In this document: piece after piece, positions 26,358-34,485 of the stretch
Layout: each line of letters opens with the position of its first letter
Position numbering within the stretch: the first letter of the stretch is position 1
NCBI RefSeq assembly: GCF_000261685.1
Contig: NZ_AJQE01000066.1
Coordinates: forward strand, 1 to 49,945
Direction: 5' to 3'
Length of the DNA stretch: 49,945 bases
Source of the DNA: Bradyrhizobium genomosp. I (2014)
GTDB lineage: Bacteria; Pseudomonadota; Alphaproteobacteria; Rhizobiales; Xanthobacteraceae
Notes under the pieces: model-generated
Told to the model about the DNA's origin: nothing
The model's input: only the letters and a program-made list of their open reading frames with translations
Databases searched by the model: none
Program-made: the position numbers and the translations under genes

Positions 26358-27860
26358 TCACGCCGCTTCCAGCAGGCGGTCCTTGCTGACCGGCTCGTTC
26401 GAAAATTCCCGCACCACCGCGCCGCGCTTGAGCACGAGGATGCGGTCGGCCAGCGACAGCACCGTTTCCGGCTCGGTCGACAGCACGATGATCGCAAGCC
26501 CTCTGGCGCGGAGGTCGCGGACGATGTTGATGACGTCGTTCTTGGCGCCGACATCCATGCCGCGGGTCGGCTCGCACAGCACGAGAAGCTTGGGCGGATA
26601 GGTGAGCCATTTTGCCAGGGCGACCTTCTGCTGGTTGCCGCCCGAGAGCATGCCGAGATCGAGGCCGACCACCGGCGGCCGGATCTGCAGCTGCTCGACC
26701 TGGCGCTTCGCGATATCGCGCTCCTCAGTCGGCTTGAGCAGCAGCGCGGAGATGCGATCGAGGATGCCGATCGAGATGTTCTTGTAGACCGGCTCCTGGT
26801 GAAACAGCATGTCGCGCCGGCTCTCCGGCACCAGTGCCACGCCGGCGCGCCGCGCCGCCGCCGTGCTGGCGAAGGTTCTCGGCGTGCCCTCGACCGCCAG
26901 CGTGCCGCCATCCGGCTTCAGCTTGCCGAACAGGACGCGCGACAGTTCCTGCTGGCCGCAGCCCATGAAGCCGTAGATGCCGAGCACTTCGCCCGCGCGG
27001 GCCTCGAACGAGATGTCCTTCAGGCTGCGGGACAACGACAGCTGGTCCACCTTCAGGATGACCGGGCTGTCGCTCGGCTGCGGCAGCATCAGGTCATCGG
27101 TGTAGCTGTGCTCGAGCGCTTCGCCGCCGCGGCCGATCATGGCTTCGATCAGCGCGCCCTTGCTGGTCGCCGCGCTTGTCGTCTCCGCAACCTTCCGCCC
27201 ATTGCGGAACACGGTGACCGTATCGGACACAAGCAGGATGTCCTCGATGAAATGCGAGATGAAGACGATGCTGGTGCCAGCCTCGCGCAACCGCCGGAGA
27301 GTGGCGAACAGCCGCTCGACCTCGGGCGGGGAGAGGGCGGAGGTCGGCTCGTCCAGGATGACGATGCGCGCGCCGGAGAACAGCACGCGCGCGATCTCGA
27401 TCAGCTGCTGCAGCCCGATCGGGAGATCGCCGAGCCGGGACATCGGATCGACGTCGATGCCGAAGCGGGCGAGCTGCTCGCCCGCTTCGCGCGCCATCCG
27501 CCGCCATTGGACGAGGCCGAGGGCGTTGGTCGGCTGATTGCCCAGGAAGACGTTCTCGGCGACGGTGAGGTCGGGTGCGACGCTGAGCTCCTGATGCACC
27601 ATGGCGATGCCGGCGGCGTGCGCATCGCGCGCCGAGCGGAAATGTGTTTCCCGGCCGTCGATCAGGAAGCGGCCGGAGAACTCGGTGTGCACGCCGGCGA
27701 TGATCTTCATCAGCGTGCTTTTTCCGGCGCCGTTCTCGCCGACGAGACCATGGATCTCGCCGGGATAGAGCGCGAAGTCGACACCACGAAGCGCCTCGAC
27801 GCCGCCGAAGCTCTTCGTGATGCCCTGGAGCTCCAGGATGGGTTGCTGTCCCGCAGGCAT
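26358..27860 (-). CDS. sugar ABC transporter ATP-binding protein (RbsA type)
   Basis: A 500-residue duplicated ATPase. Domain 1 has Walker A GENGAGKST and Walker B VILDEPTSAL; its signature is degenerate (LPIGLQQLIEIA). Domain 2 has a degenerate Walker A (GFMGCGQQE), signature LSGGNQQKVALAKWL and Walker B LLVLCEPTRGMDVG. This asymmetric pattern is normal for RbsA/XylG/MglA. The region just before its ATG lacks a Shine-Dalgarno and consists of a tandem 14-bp duplication. Confidence 0.95.
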   Translation of the reverse strand: MPAGQQPILELQGITKSFGGVEALRGVDFALYPGEIHGLVGENGAGKSTLMKIIAGVHTEFSGRFLIDGRETHFRSARDAHAAGIAMVHQELSVAPDLTVAENVFLGNQPTNALGLVQWRRMAREAGEQLARFGIDVDPMSRLGDLPIGLQQLIEIARVLFSGARIVILDEPTSALSPPEVERLFATLRRLREAGTSIVFISHFIEDILLVSDTVTVFRNGRKVAETTSAATSKGALIEAMIGRGGEALEHSYTDDLMLPQPSDSPVILKVDQLSLSRSLKDISFEARAGEVLGIYGFMGCGQQELSRVLFGKLKPDGGTLAVEGTPRTFASTAAARRAGVALVPESRRDMLFHQEPVYKNISIGILDRISALLLKPTEERDIAKRQVEQLQIRPPVVGLDLGMLSGGNQQKVALAKWLTYPPKLLVLCEPTRGMDVGAKNDVINIVRDLRARGLAIIVLSTEPETVLSLADRILVLKRGAVVREFSNEPVSKDRLLEAA

Positions 27861-27861
27861 G

Positions 27862-27889
27862 AAAGTTCAGATCTTAAAGTTCAGATCTT
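27862..27889. repeat. tandem 14-bp duplication between binding-protein and ATPase genes
   Basis: Two perfect adjacent copies of AAAGTTCAGATCTT (27862-27875 and 27876-27889), followed by a partial third CAGATC. It makes up most of the 35-bp spacer before the ATPase start on the minus strand and contains no clear Shine-Dalgarno. Confidence 0.85.
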
Positions 27890-27895
27890 GGAGGC

Positions 27896-28918
27896 TCAGA
27901 TCAGGAAGTGATCCTGCATCCACTGCATGCCGGCGGCGTTGGCCTTGGTCACGACCGGGCCGTCGGTAACGACGTTCTTGGGGATGCCCTGTCCGCTCTT
28001 CTCGCCGCCGACCACGGCGGAGACGCCCGCGATGATGGCGCCGCCATGGATGCGGCAGGACGGGTTGCGCACGGTCGCGAACATGCGACCCTCGCTCACC
28101 GCCTGGATCGCCGGCGGCATGGCGTCGACGCCGCCGATCAGGATATTGGTGCGGCCCCGCGCCTTCATGATGTTGGCTGCGGCGAGCGCCATGTCGTCAT
28201 TGTGGAAGAACGCCGCGTCGATCTGCGGGTATTTCGTCAGGTAGGTTTCCCAGAGGCGGGCGGTCTTGGAGACGTCCCAGTCGGCCGGCTGGGTGTCGAG
28301 CACCTCGACCCCGGGGAATTGCTTGACCACCGAGTTGAAGCCCTTGGCGCGTCCTTGTGCGCCGGTGTGTCCGAGCGCGCCTTGGGTCATGATGATCTTG
28401 CCCTTGCCGCCCATCGCGTTGCACAGCGCCTGCGTCACGGACGCGCCCATGAACTCGTTGTCGGGGGCGAGGAAGGAGTGGACGTTGATCTGGTCGAGCG
28501 GCGCGATCAGCGTGTCCATGTCGATGACGGGCGTGCCGGCGTCGATCATCTTCTGCACCGGCTGGGTGAGGGTGCCGATGCCGAAGGCCTGGATCGCGAC
28601 GAAGTCCCATTTCTGCGAGGCCATGTTGTCGATCGCCGCGCGCTGCTTCACCGCATCGAGCTGGCCGTCGAACCAGGTGACTTCGACGTTGAACAGCTTG
28701 CCCCAGAATTCCGCGGCCTGCTTGCCTTGCGCGCACCAGGTCGCCTGCAGGCCTGCGTTGGAAAAGGCCGCCTTCAGCGGCTTTTCGCTTCGTCCGACCG
28801 CGGCTGCAAGCGCGGGGTTTATGCCCATGCTGCCGAGGATGGCAGTTGCGGCGCCGGCGGTCGCAGCCGCCTGAAGAAGATCGCGCCTCGTCGTCGAGAA
28901 ATCTTTCGTCCCGGACAT
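27896..28918 (-). CDS. sugar ABC transporter substrate-binding protein (Peripla_BP_4)
   Basis: A 340-residue periplasmic protein with a Tat-like signal (TTRRDLLQAAATAG, cleavage near ALAA) and a type I periplasmic fold (RbsB-like): IDNMASQKWDFVAIQAF, PVIDMDTLIAP and AAFFHNDDMALAAA are family-typical. First gene of the operon. ATG 28918 has GGGAG very close upstream; the longer frame to 29002 is unlikely. The Asp-rich first strand is replaced by AFSNAGLQATW, as in polyol/pentose binders, but the ligand is unknown. Confidence 0.93.
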   Translation of the reverse strand: MSGTKDFSTTRRDLLQAAATAGAATAILGSMGINPALAAAVGRSEKPLKAAFSNAGLQATWCAQGKQAAEFWGKLFNVEVTWFDGQLDAVKQRAAIDNMASQKWDFVAIQAFGIGTLTQPVQKMIDAGTPVIDMDTLIAPLDQINVHSFLAPDNEFMGASVTQALCNAMGGKGKIIMTQGALGHTGAQGRAKGFNSVVKQFPGVEVLDTQPADWDVSKTARLWETYLTKYPQIDAAFFHNDDMALAAANIMKARGRTNILIGGVDAMPPAIQAVSEGRMFATVRNPSCRIHGGAIIAGVSAVVGGEKSGQGIPKNVVTDGPVVTKANAAGMQWMQDHFLI

Positions 28919-29058
28919 CGCTCGCTCCCATGTATCTTGTCGTCGGCGCGTCATTGCTTGCGCGACCGATGCCCGAAAGTCTCTCACAAGAGTTGTTGGC
29001 ACTCAATCTGCAATCAACCGCGCGATCGCGGCAGCCAGTGTTGGTGCAGCGCAAAGCG

Positions 29059-29365
29059 TCAGGCCGGAGCGGCGGCGAAGAACGCGATGAACAGCTCGCG
29101 CGGCGTGCCGTAAGCATCGCGCGAGGCGAGCTCGCAGGAGATCAGCCGGAAATGCCCGCCGCGCTCGCCGGCGAGGTCGAGGATCGCTTCAATCGTCACT
29201 GCGGGCATCGATCCCTTCACGAGGTCGCTGCCGTCCGAGCGGAATGTCGCCCTGCGTTTTGCGGATGCAACTCGAACAGACGTTGATGGACGAGCGGCGT
29301 GAGATCGGCGCAGCGCGAGGTCGCGCGTTCGAAGCCGTCTTCGATTGGATGAGGGCCGCGTTCAT
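29059..29365 (-). pseudogene. frameshifted remnant of a small globin-like or unknown protein
   Basis: Three successive minus-strand frames give plausible protein that joins end to end: ATG 29365 MNAALIQS; then, shifted, IEDGFERATSRCADLTPLV and HQRLFELHPQ; then, shifted again near 29245, FRSDGSDLVKGSM and TIEAILDLAGER, with CELASRDAYGTPRELFIAFF ending at TGA 29059. Two frameshifts and an abrupt end mark it as broken. The wording (PLVxxRLFxxxP, FR..., VKGSM, AYGTPRELF) reminds me of bacterial globin-like proteins, but that family call is weak. Confidence 0.5.
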
Positions 29366-29386
29366 CGACAGTTCAGCCGCGCGGAC

Positions 29387-29415
29387 AAAAAAAGAGCGGG
29401 GCCCTGGCCCCGCTC
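29387..29415 (-). terminator. strong rho-independent terminator (minus strand)
   Basis: On the minus strand GAGCGGGGCC-AG-GGCCCCGCTC (29415-29394, perfect 10-bp arms) is followed by seven T (29393-29387). It terminates transcripts coming from higher coordinates, where no protein gene lies on that strand; this is the main evidence for a small RNA gene. Confidence 0.85.
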
Positions 29416-29550
29416 GAAAATTGTGTCGACCCTATTATCCCCGATCTTAAGATTTGCTCTTGATTGACGGGGCGACGCTGCGTTTTGCGCGCCAGGGGCT
29501 CCTCCCGAGACTTGGACCACCAGACTTCGACCTCGCGGTCAGCCTGAGCA
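29387..29550 (-). ncRNA. candidate small RNA, about 160 nt
   Basis: The region ends in a textbook intrinsic terminator and begins about 7 bases after a sigma70-like promoter (-35 ATGACA at 29585-29580, 17-bp spacer, -10 TAGCAT at 29562-29557). The predicted transcript is about 164 nt with no good start codon plus Shine-Dalgarno, so it is likely noncoding. I do not recognise it as 6S, SRP, tmRNA or RNase P RNA. The 3' neighbour is only a decayed gene. Confidence 0.4.
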
Positions 29551-29556
29551 AGAGGA

Positions 29557-29585
29557 ATGCTAAATCAACTTTTCTCACTTGTCAT
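29557..29585 (-). promoter_or_regulatory. sigma70-like promoter for the candidate small RNA
   Basis: -35 ATGACA (5 of 6 to TTGACA), exactly 17 bp, -10 TAGCAT (4 of 6 to TATAAT), on the minus strand. It sits in an AT-richer patch (29555-29680) of the GC-rich window. Confidence 0.4.
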
Positions 29586-29756
29586 CATTTTCGGCAACGA
29601 ATGTTCAAAATTCGAGCAGCTGACGAAATGATCGGGCTGTCTTCCGATAAGTGTATGACAAATAAAAGAAATCTGTGGACGGTCGGCGCTCTGGATTGCC
29701 TCGAATGGTTGGGTCCGAGCCTTTCGTAGGGCGCTCCGGTCCGAATCTGCCGACAT
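29586..29756. other. AT-richer gap with no recognisable gene
   Basis: Between the candidate small RNA promoter and the copper cluster. Short frames exist but none shows codon bias, a family motif or a Shine-Dalgarno. Probably regulatory DNA for the divergent transcripts. Confidence 0.5.
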
Positions 29757-29770
29757 TTGTCCTGGGACAA
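29757..29770. promoter_or_regulatory. palindrome upstream of the copper cluster, candidate operator
   Basis: TTGTCC-TG-GGACAA, perfect 6-bp arms, centred about 68 bases before the first start codon of the copper cluster. A metal-responsive regulator site is possible; no regulator gene is adjacent. Confidence 0.35.
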
Positions 29771-29831
29771 GAAGGCCGCCGAAGTTCCCTCGACTCGGAA
29801 CCAGCGGGGTGTTTAAGCTAGCAGGGAACGA

Positions 29832-30221
29832 ATGGTTCGGCGAATGCGCGCACGGCTGCAAAAATATCTTCCGATCGTCCTGCTCGCGCTGGTGATGCAG
29901 GTGCTGGCGCCGATTGCCGCGTGCTGGGCGGCCGGCCAGGCTATGGCCGATCCGCTTTCCGCCGCCGTTATCTGCCACAGTGCGGGCGAGCAGGGCGGCG
30001 GTCCGAACAATCCGACGGGCACGCCGACCGCGCATGCCGGCGCCTGTGCCCTGTGTTGCCTGGCCCAGGCCAACGCGACGCTCGATTCGCCGCCGCAGGT
30101 TGCTCTCGCCACTCCCTTCCGTCACGCCGAACGTGTGGTGTGGCTTGCGCCGGATGTGTCCGCCATCGCCTCCTATACGGGCGTGAGCGCCCAGGCTCGC
30201 GCGCCCCCTCGATTTTCCTGA
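29832..30221 (+). CDS. DUF2946 family protein, first gene of copper cluster
   Basis: A 129-residue exported protein with a hydrophobic N-terminal segment (about residues 12-34, LPIVLLALVMQVLAP) and a small Cys cluster GACALCCLA (about residues 71-79). This matches DUF2946, often found beside TonB receptors and copper proteins. AGGGA lies 5 bases before ATG 29832. The Cys cluster and surrounding His residues could bind metal; that is inference. The next gene starts 95 bases downstream. Confidence 0.82.
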   Translation: MVRRMRARLQKYLPIVLLALVMQVLAPIAACWAAGQAMADPLSAAVICHSAGEQGGGPNNPTGTPTAHAGACALCCLAQANATLDSPPQVALATPFRHAERVVWLAPDVSAIASYTGVSAQARAPPRFS

Positions 30222-30316
30222 CGTAGCGACAAATCGAACCATTGGCGCGCGCCGTTGCCGTGCCGGTGGCGTGCTCAATGGACCGGCCGATGTGCCGGAT
30301 GTCAGGAATTCAACAG

Positions 30317-32725
30317 ATGTTACGCATTCGTGCGATCAGCCGCGCGAGCTTGCCCGTGCTTTGCGGGCTGGTGTCCTCGATCGGCTCAGACGCGCTGGCC
30401 CAAGGCACCTCGGAAGCGCTTCCCGCGGTGACCGTTGAGGCGCCGCAGCCTTCTCGTCCCCAACCAATCACCCGGCCATCGCGACTGCGCTCGGCTTCAG
30501 CGGGACGCGCGGCAAGACCCGTTGCGCGGAACGCGGTTGCCAGCCCGCCGGCCCAAAACCTGGCCGAGTCTGCCGGCGTAGCGCGGGCTGGTCTCAATCA
30601 GTCCCCGGCCGGCCAGACCGCGACGACCATCGATCGCAGCCAGTTCGACAATCGCCCGGCGTTTTCGGTCAGCGACGTCTTGCGGGACAGTCCAGGCATT
30701 TCGATCAAGCAGGGCAACGGCCCGCGCGATTTCGGCATCTCGATTCGTGGCTCCAACGCCCGGAACGGTTTCGCCATCCGCAATCTCGTGATCTTCGAGG
30801 ACGGCTTCCCGGTGACGCAGCCGGACGGCCTGTCGCGGAGCGACCTGATCGATCCGCACGCCTATGGCGCGATCGACGTGATTCGGGGACCTTCATCGGC
30901 GCTCTATGGCAACTATGCGACCGGCGGTGCGCTCAATTTTCGAACGCGGCCGGGCGGCACGATCGACGGCGTCGAATATGGCGTCGACGGCGGCAGCTAC
31001 GGTTATCTCAACGACTACCTCGCCGCCGGCAAGAAGGTCGGGAATTTCGAGGGCTCGCTGTTCGCGAGCGACGTGCGGGGCGATGGCTATATCGGCAACA
31101 GCTGGTACAATACCCAGACCGTCAACTTCCTCGGCACGCTCAAGGCGACGCCGGACGATCGTTTCACGGTCAAGATCATCAACAACGACCTCAGCGCGCG
31201 GCTCCCGCTTCGCCAGTCGCTGAACCAGTTCTACATCAATCCGTTCCAGCAGGGGTGTACGACCGGTGCAACGGCGGCAGCCGGATGTCCGACCGTGTCT
31301 CTCTTCAGGAACGGCTTCAACGGTGGCAAGGACATCGAGACGGCGACCCAAGCCGGTCTCGGGCGAAACGATCGACGAACCATTGTCGGAGCACGATGGG
31401 AGCACGACTTCGATAACACGATGACGTGGCGGAACCAGTTCGTGTTCGACGACAGGAACATCAGCCAGCCCACCGGCGCGACCAGCGCCATAGGCGATTT
31501 CCCCTCGTACAACTACATGAGCGACATCACCAAGCGCGGTGAAATCTTCGGCATGGAGTCCACCACTTTGGTCGGCGCCTGGTACAATACGCTCGTGGCG
31601 TCGAGCGATACGCGCAACGTCATGCCGGGCGGAAACGCCACGCTGGGACTGATCTCGGCCAACACCTACAGCGATACATCCAACTACGGGATACGGGCGC
31701 GGGAGGAGCTGAAGCTCACTCCGGACCTGACCGCGATCGCTGGAGTTGGGTGGGAAACCACCATTCTGAAGGGCGTTAATACGCTCTACAAATACAACAC
31801 GATCAACGTTCCAGTCGCGACGATACCTACGCCCACCGCCGTCAACCGCAGGATTGAGAACACGGCGCCCGAATTGGCGCTGCTCTACAGGCTTAATCAA
31901 GAATGGCAGTTTCGCGGACGGGTCGCGACCGGATACGGAACGCCGCAGGTGTCGAATCTGTTCGTTCTTCCGAACGGTGATTTCGGCAACAACACTCAGC
32001 TCCAGACGCAAACCAATGTCGGCTATGATCTCGGCTTCGATTGGACGCCGAGCAACGCGGTCAAGCTGAGCGCGACGGCATTCTACGAATTTTTCCGAAA
32101 TGAGCTGGTCAGTCAGGCCGCCAGCAATCCCAGCGCGAGCAACGCGACCTACACGTTCAACGCGCCGCGATCGGAGCATCGCGGCATCGAGCTTGCCGCC
32201 GACTGGAAGTTCTATCCGGGCTGGCGGTTCACGGCGGCGTACACCTATCTCGACGAGGTCTACACCGAGTATGTCGAGAACATCACCAATGGCGCCGTGT
32301 TCAGCTTCAACCGGGCAGGTAACAAGATTCCCGGCATCTCCCCCCACGAGCTGACGGCGCGAATTGGATATGACGAGTTCGCCGGGCCGCTTGCAGGTCT
32401 CGGAGGCTTTGTCGAACTGCAGTGGAAGGACTCCTTCTACATGGACAATGCGAATGTGCTGAAGGCACCCGGCTATGAGCTGGTCAATTTGAACGTTCAC
32501 TACAAGACCGATCTGGTGTCGGACACCTTCAGATCGCTGAACCTGTTTCTCGAGGTCAGGAACGTATTCGACCGGACCTACATCGCTTCGGCAAACAACA
32601 TCACCAACACGGTGACGGCAGCTGGCGTTCAAAATCCTGCGAGTGTGCTCGCAAACACCACGGGATCGATCTATGCCGGCTCGCCGCGCACCTTTGTTGC
32701 AGGTATGAAGGTGGCGTTCAAATGA
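30317..32725 (+). CDS. TonB-dependent outer membrane receptor
   Basis: An 802-residue receptor: signal peptide (cleavage near ALAQ, about residue 29), a Pro/Arg-rich stretch, a TonB-box-like LPAVTVEAP, a plug domain (about residues 105-240: SVSDVLRDSPGISI, RGSNARNGFAIRN, VIRGPSSALYGNYATGGALNF), and a beta-barrel ending in a C-terminal aromatic residue (VAGMKVAFK with terminal Phe-Lys). Inference from context: uptake of copper or a copper complex across the outer membrane. ATG 30317 is chosen because it directly begins the signal peptide. Its stop is followed by the propeller gene. Confidence 0.93.
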   Translation: MLRIRAISRASLPVLCGLVSSIGSDALAQGTSEALPAVTVEAPQPSRPQPITRPSRLRSASAGRAARPVARNAVASPPAQNLAESAGVARAGLNQSPAGQTATTIDRSQFDNRPAFSVSDVLRDSPGISIKQGNGPRDFGISIRGSNARNGFAIRNLVIFEDGFPVTQPDGLSRSDLIDPHAYGAIDVIRGPSSALYGNYATGGALNFRTRPGGTIDGVEYGVDGGSYGYLNDYLAAGKKVGNFEGSLFASDVRGDGYIGNSWYNTQTVNFLGTLKATPDDRFTVKIINNDLSARLPLRQSLNQFYINPFQQGCTTGATAAAGCPTVSLFRNGFNGGKDIETATQAGLGRNDRRTIVGARWEHDFDNTMTWRNQFVFDDRNISQPTGATSAIGDFPSYNYMSDITKRGEIFGMESTTLVGAWYNTLVASSDTRNVMPGGNATLGLISANTYSDTSNYGIRAREELKLTPDLTAIAGVGWETTILKGVNTLYKYNTINVPVATIPTPTAVNRRIENTAPELALLYRLNQEWQFRGRVATGYGTPQVSNLFVLPNGDFGNNTQLQTQTNVGYDLGFDWTPSNAVKLSATAFYEFFRNELVSQAASNPSASNATYTFNAPRSEHRGIELAADWKFYPGWRFTAAYTYLDEVYTEYVENITNGAVFSFNRAGNKIPGISPHELTARIGYDEFAGPLAGLGGFVELQWKDSFYMDNANVLKAPGYELVNLNVHYKTDLVSDTFRSLNLFLEVRNVFDRTYIASANNITNTVTAAGVQNPASVLANTTGSIYAGSPRTFVAGMKVAFK

Positions 32726-32751
32726 TCCGGGCTCTTGAAGGGAGTAGGGCC

Positions 32752-33963
32752 ATGATCCGAACTGGCCTGCTTGGAATCGTCGCTCTCGCATTCCTGCAAG
32801 GTGCGGCGCTCGGACAGATGCGAGCTCCGCATGCGTCCGAAGCGGCGTGTGAAGAGCCGACGCTGCGCTGCGCAACCAAGGCGACGCCCACATTCGCTCC
32901 GGACGGAACGCTGTGGCTGGTCTGGATGGCGGGAGGGCAGGTCTCGGTCGCGAGTTCGCAGGATGCGGGCCGCAATTTCTCGGTCCCCATCCAGGTCACG
33001 ACGAAGCGGCTGAACCTTGACTGGGGGCCCGATGCGCGGCCGAAGATCGTGGTCGATCGCAAGGGCGGCATTGCCGTTGCGTTCTCGATCTTCAGGGACG
33101 AAGCCTTCAACGGCCAGGTGCTCTACACGCGTTCGGCCGATGACGGAAGGAGCTTCGCCGAGCTGAAGCCCATCACCGCCAACAACGAGAGCCAGCGTTT
33201 CGAAGCGCTGGCGCTCGATCAGGACGGAACCGTCTTTGCAGCCTGGCTCGACAAACGCAATCGTGTTCCCGCAAGGGAGGCGGGACGGAAATATGAGGGA
33301 GCAGCGCTGTTCTTTGCCTCGTCTCGCGATGGCGGCGCCACCTACACCGAGGCCAGTCTCGCGCGTGACGGCACCTGCGAGTGCTGCCGATTGGGGCTGA
33401 CGTTCGCGGCGCCCGGGCGGCCGGCCGTGATTTTCAGGAACATCTTCGATGGCGGCGTGCGCGATCACGCGATCATGACGTTCACCGACGTCTCGACGCC
33501 AGGGGAAATCCATCGCGTCAGCAACGACGACTGGCAGATCAATGCCTGCCCGCACCACGGGCCGAGCCTCACGGTTGCGCCGAACGGAACCTATCACGTC
33601 GCCTGGTACACGAACGGGAAGGCTCGCAAGGGGTTGTTCTACGCCCACTCGCGCGACGAAGGTCGCACGTTCTCTGCGCCGATGGCGTTGGGGCGGCCGG
33701 ATCGTAATCCGACGCGCCCCTTCGTGCTCGCGGGCCCGGCGGGGACGGTGATGGTGTGGAAGGAGTTCGATGGCGAGAAGACCTCGGTCCAGATGACGAT
33801 CTCCCGTGATGACGGCGAAACGTGGTCGCCGCCGAAGACGATATCGAGCACGACCGACACGTCCGATCACCCCTTGCTCGTCTCCAATGGCAAGCAGACC
33901 TACCTGTCATGGATGACGAAGGCGGACGGCTATCGGCTTACAGCTATCGAGGTCCAGCCATGA
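32752..33963 (+). CDS. secreted beta-propeller with Asp-boxes and Cys/His motifs (sialidase-like)
   Basis: A 403-residue exported protein (signal peptide to about residue 22). Five Asp-boxes (S/T-x-D-x-G-x-x-F/W) near residues 67, 126, 190, 298 and 352 show a sialidase-type beta-propeller. The sialidase FRIP motif and Arg triad are not evident, so sialidase activity is unlikely. Instead it has C209-E-C211-C212 and C266-P-H268-H269, plus two N-terminal Cys, which look like metal or disulfide sites. Located between a TonB receptor and thioredoxin/PCu(A)C proteins, it is likely a periplasmic copper-handling protein. GGGAG before ATG 32752; an ATG at 32722 overlaps the receptor stop. Confidence 0.85.
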   Translation: MIRTGLLGIVALAFLQGAALGQMRAPHASEAACEEPTLRCATKATPTFAPDGTLWLVWMAGGQVSVASSQDAGRNFSVPIQVTTKRLNLDWGPDARPKIVVDRKGGIAVAFSIFRDEAFNGQVLYTRSADDGRSFAELKPITANNESQRFEALALDQDGTVFAAWLDKRNRVPAREAGRKYEGAALFFASSRDGGATYTEASLARDGTCECCRLGLTFAAPGRPAVIFRNIFDGGVRDHAIMTFTDVSTPGEIHRVSNDDWQINACPHHGPSLTVAPNGTYHVAWYTNGKARKGLFYAHSRDEGRTFSAPMALGRPDRNPTRPFVLAGPAGTVMVWKEFDGEKTSVQMTISRDDGETWSPPKTISSTTDTSDHPLLVSNGKQTYLSWMTKADGYRLTAIEVQP

Positions 33964-34457
33964 GGTTTCGATTTGCAGGCATTGCGAGTCTTGTCGTTCT
34001 GATCGCGTCGGCGGCTGCGCTCGGCGCATCTCCCGCTCTGAAGCCGTTCGAACGCGGCACCTGGCAAGGTGTCCTCAAGGGGCACGCCGGCCGCCCCGTG
34101 CTCGTGCATTTCTGGGGCGTGACCTGTGGCCCCTGCAAGGTCGAGTTACCGCTGCTCGGGCAGTTTGCCAAGGATCATCCTGACGTCGATGTCGTCACGG
34201 TCAGCGCGGACCTCGTGCCAAATTTGCCGGCCGCGACGCAATCGATGCTCGACAAGGCGGGACTGTCGTCGACCGAGAACTTCATCTTCAACGACGGCTT
34301 TGTCGAGCGCTTGCGGTTCGAGATCGATCCTGCCTGGCAGGGCGACATCCCCAGGACGATGCTCATCTCTCGGGACGGGATCATCACGACGATCGAAGGC
34401 TCCGCCGAAATGTCCGACCTGGAGAAATGGTCGGCGCAGCAACTCTCCAAACACTGA
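33960..34457 (+). CDS. TlpA-like thioredoxin-fold protein
   Basis: A 165-residue exported or anchored protein: signal/anchor at residues 4-24, then a thioredoxin fold with VLVHFWGVTCGPC; the active site is C56-G-P-C59. A cis-Pro segment follows (IPRTMLISRDG). TlpA-like proteins reduce periplasmic copper sites and cytochrome oxidase assembly factors. Start ATG overlaps the propeller stop by 4 bases. It likely keeps Cys in the neighbouring propeller or copper chaperones reduced. Confidence 0.9.
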   Translation: MRFRFAGIASLVVLIASAAALGASPALKPFERGTWQGVLKGHAGRPVLVHFWGVTCGPCKVELPLLGQFAKDHPDVDVVTVSADLVPNLPAATQSMLDKAGLSSTENFIFNDGFVERLRFEIDPAWQGDIPRTMLISRDGIITTIEGSAEMSDLEKWSAQQLSKH

Positions 34458-34485
34458 AGTTCAATCTGCAAAAGGAAATACCGAT

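Noticed and set aside
25296..27911. An 871-codon plus-strand open frame
   Set aside because: It runs antisense to the RbsC- and RbsA-type genes. Its composition (Arg/Asp/His/Ala-rich, no domains) is the normal mirror image of GC3-biased coding DNA.
27908..29113. A 401-codon plus-strand open frame
   Set aside because: Antisense to the sugar-binding protein gene and its upstream DNA; composition is shadow-like.
29454..29729. A 91-codon plus-strand open frame over the candidate small RNA
   Set aside because: No Shine-Dalgarno or family motif; the strong promoter and terminator on the other strand explain the region better.
30893..32893. A 666-codon minus-strand open frame
   Set aside because: Antisense to the TonB-dependent receptor, whose plug and barrel motifs are unambiguous.
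32752..33963. Functional exo-alpha-sialidase
   Set aside because: Asp-boxes mark only the propeller fold; the FRIP motif and Arg triad are not apparent and the neighbours are copper and redox proteins.
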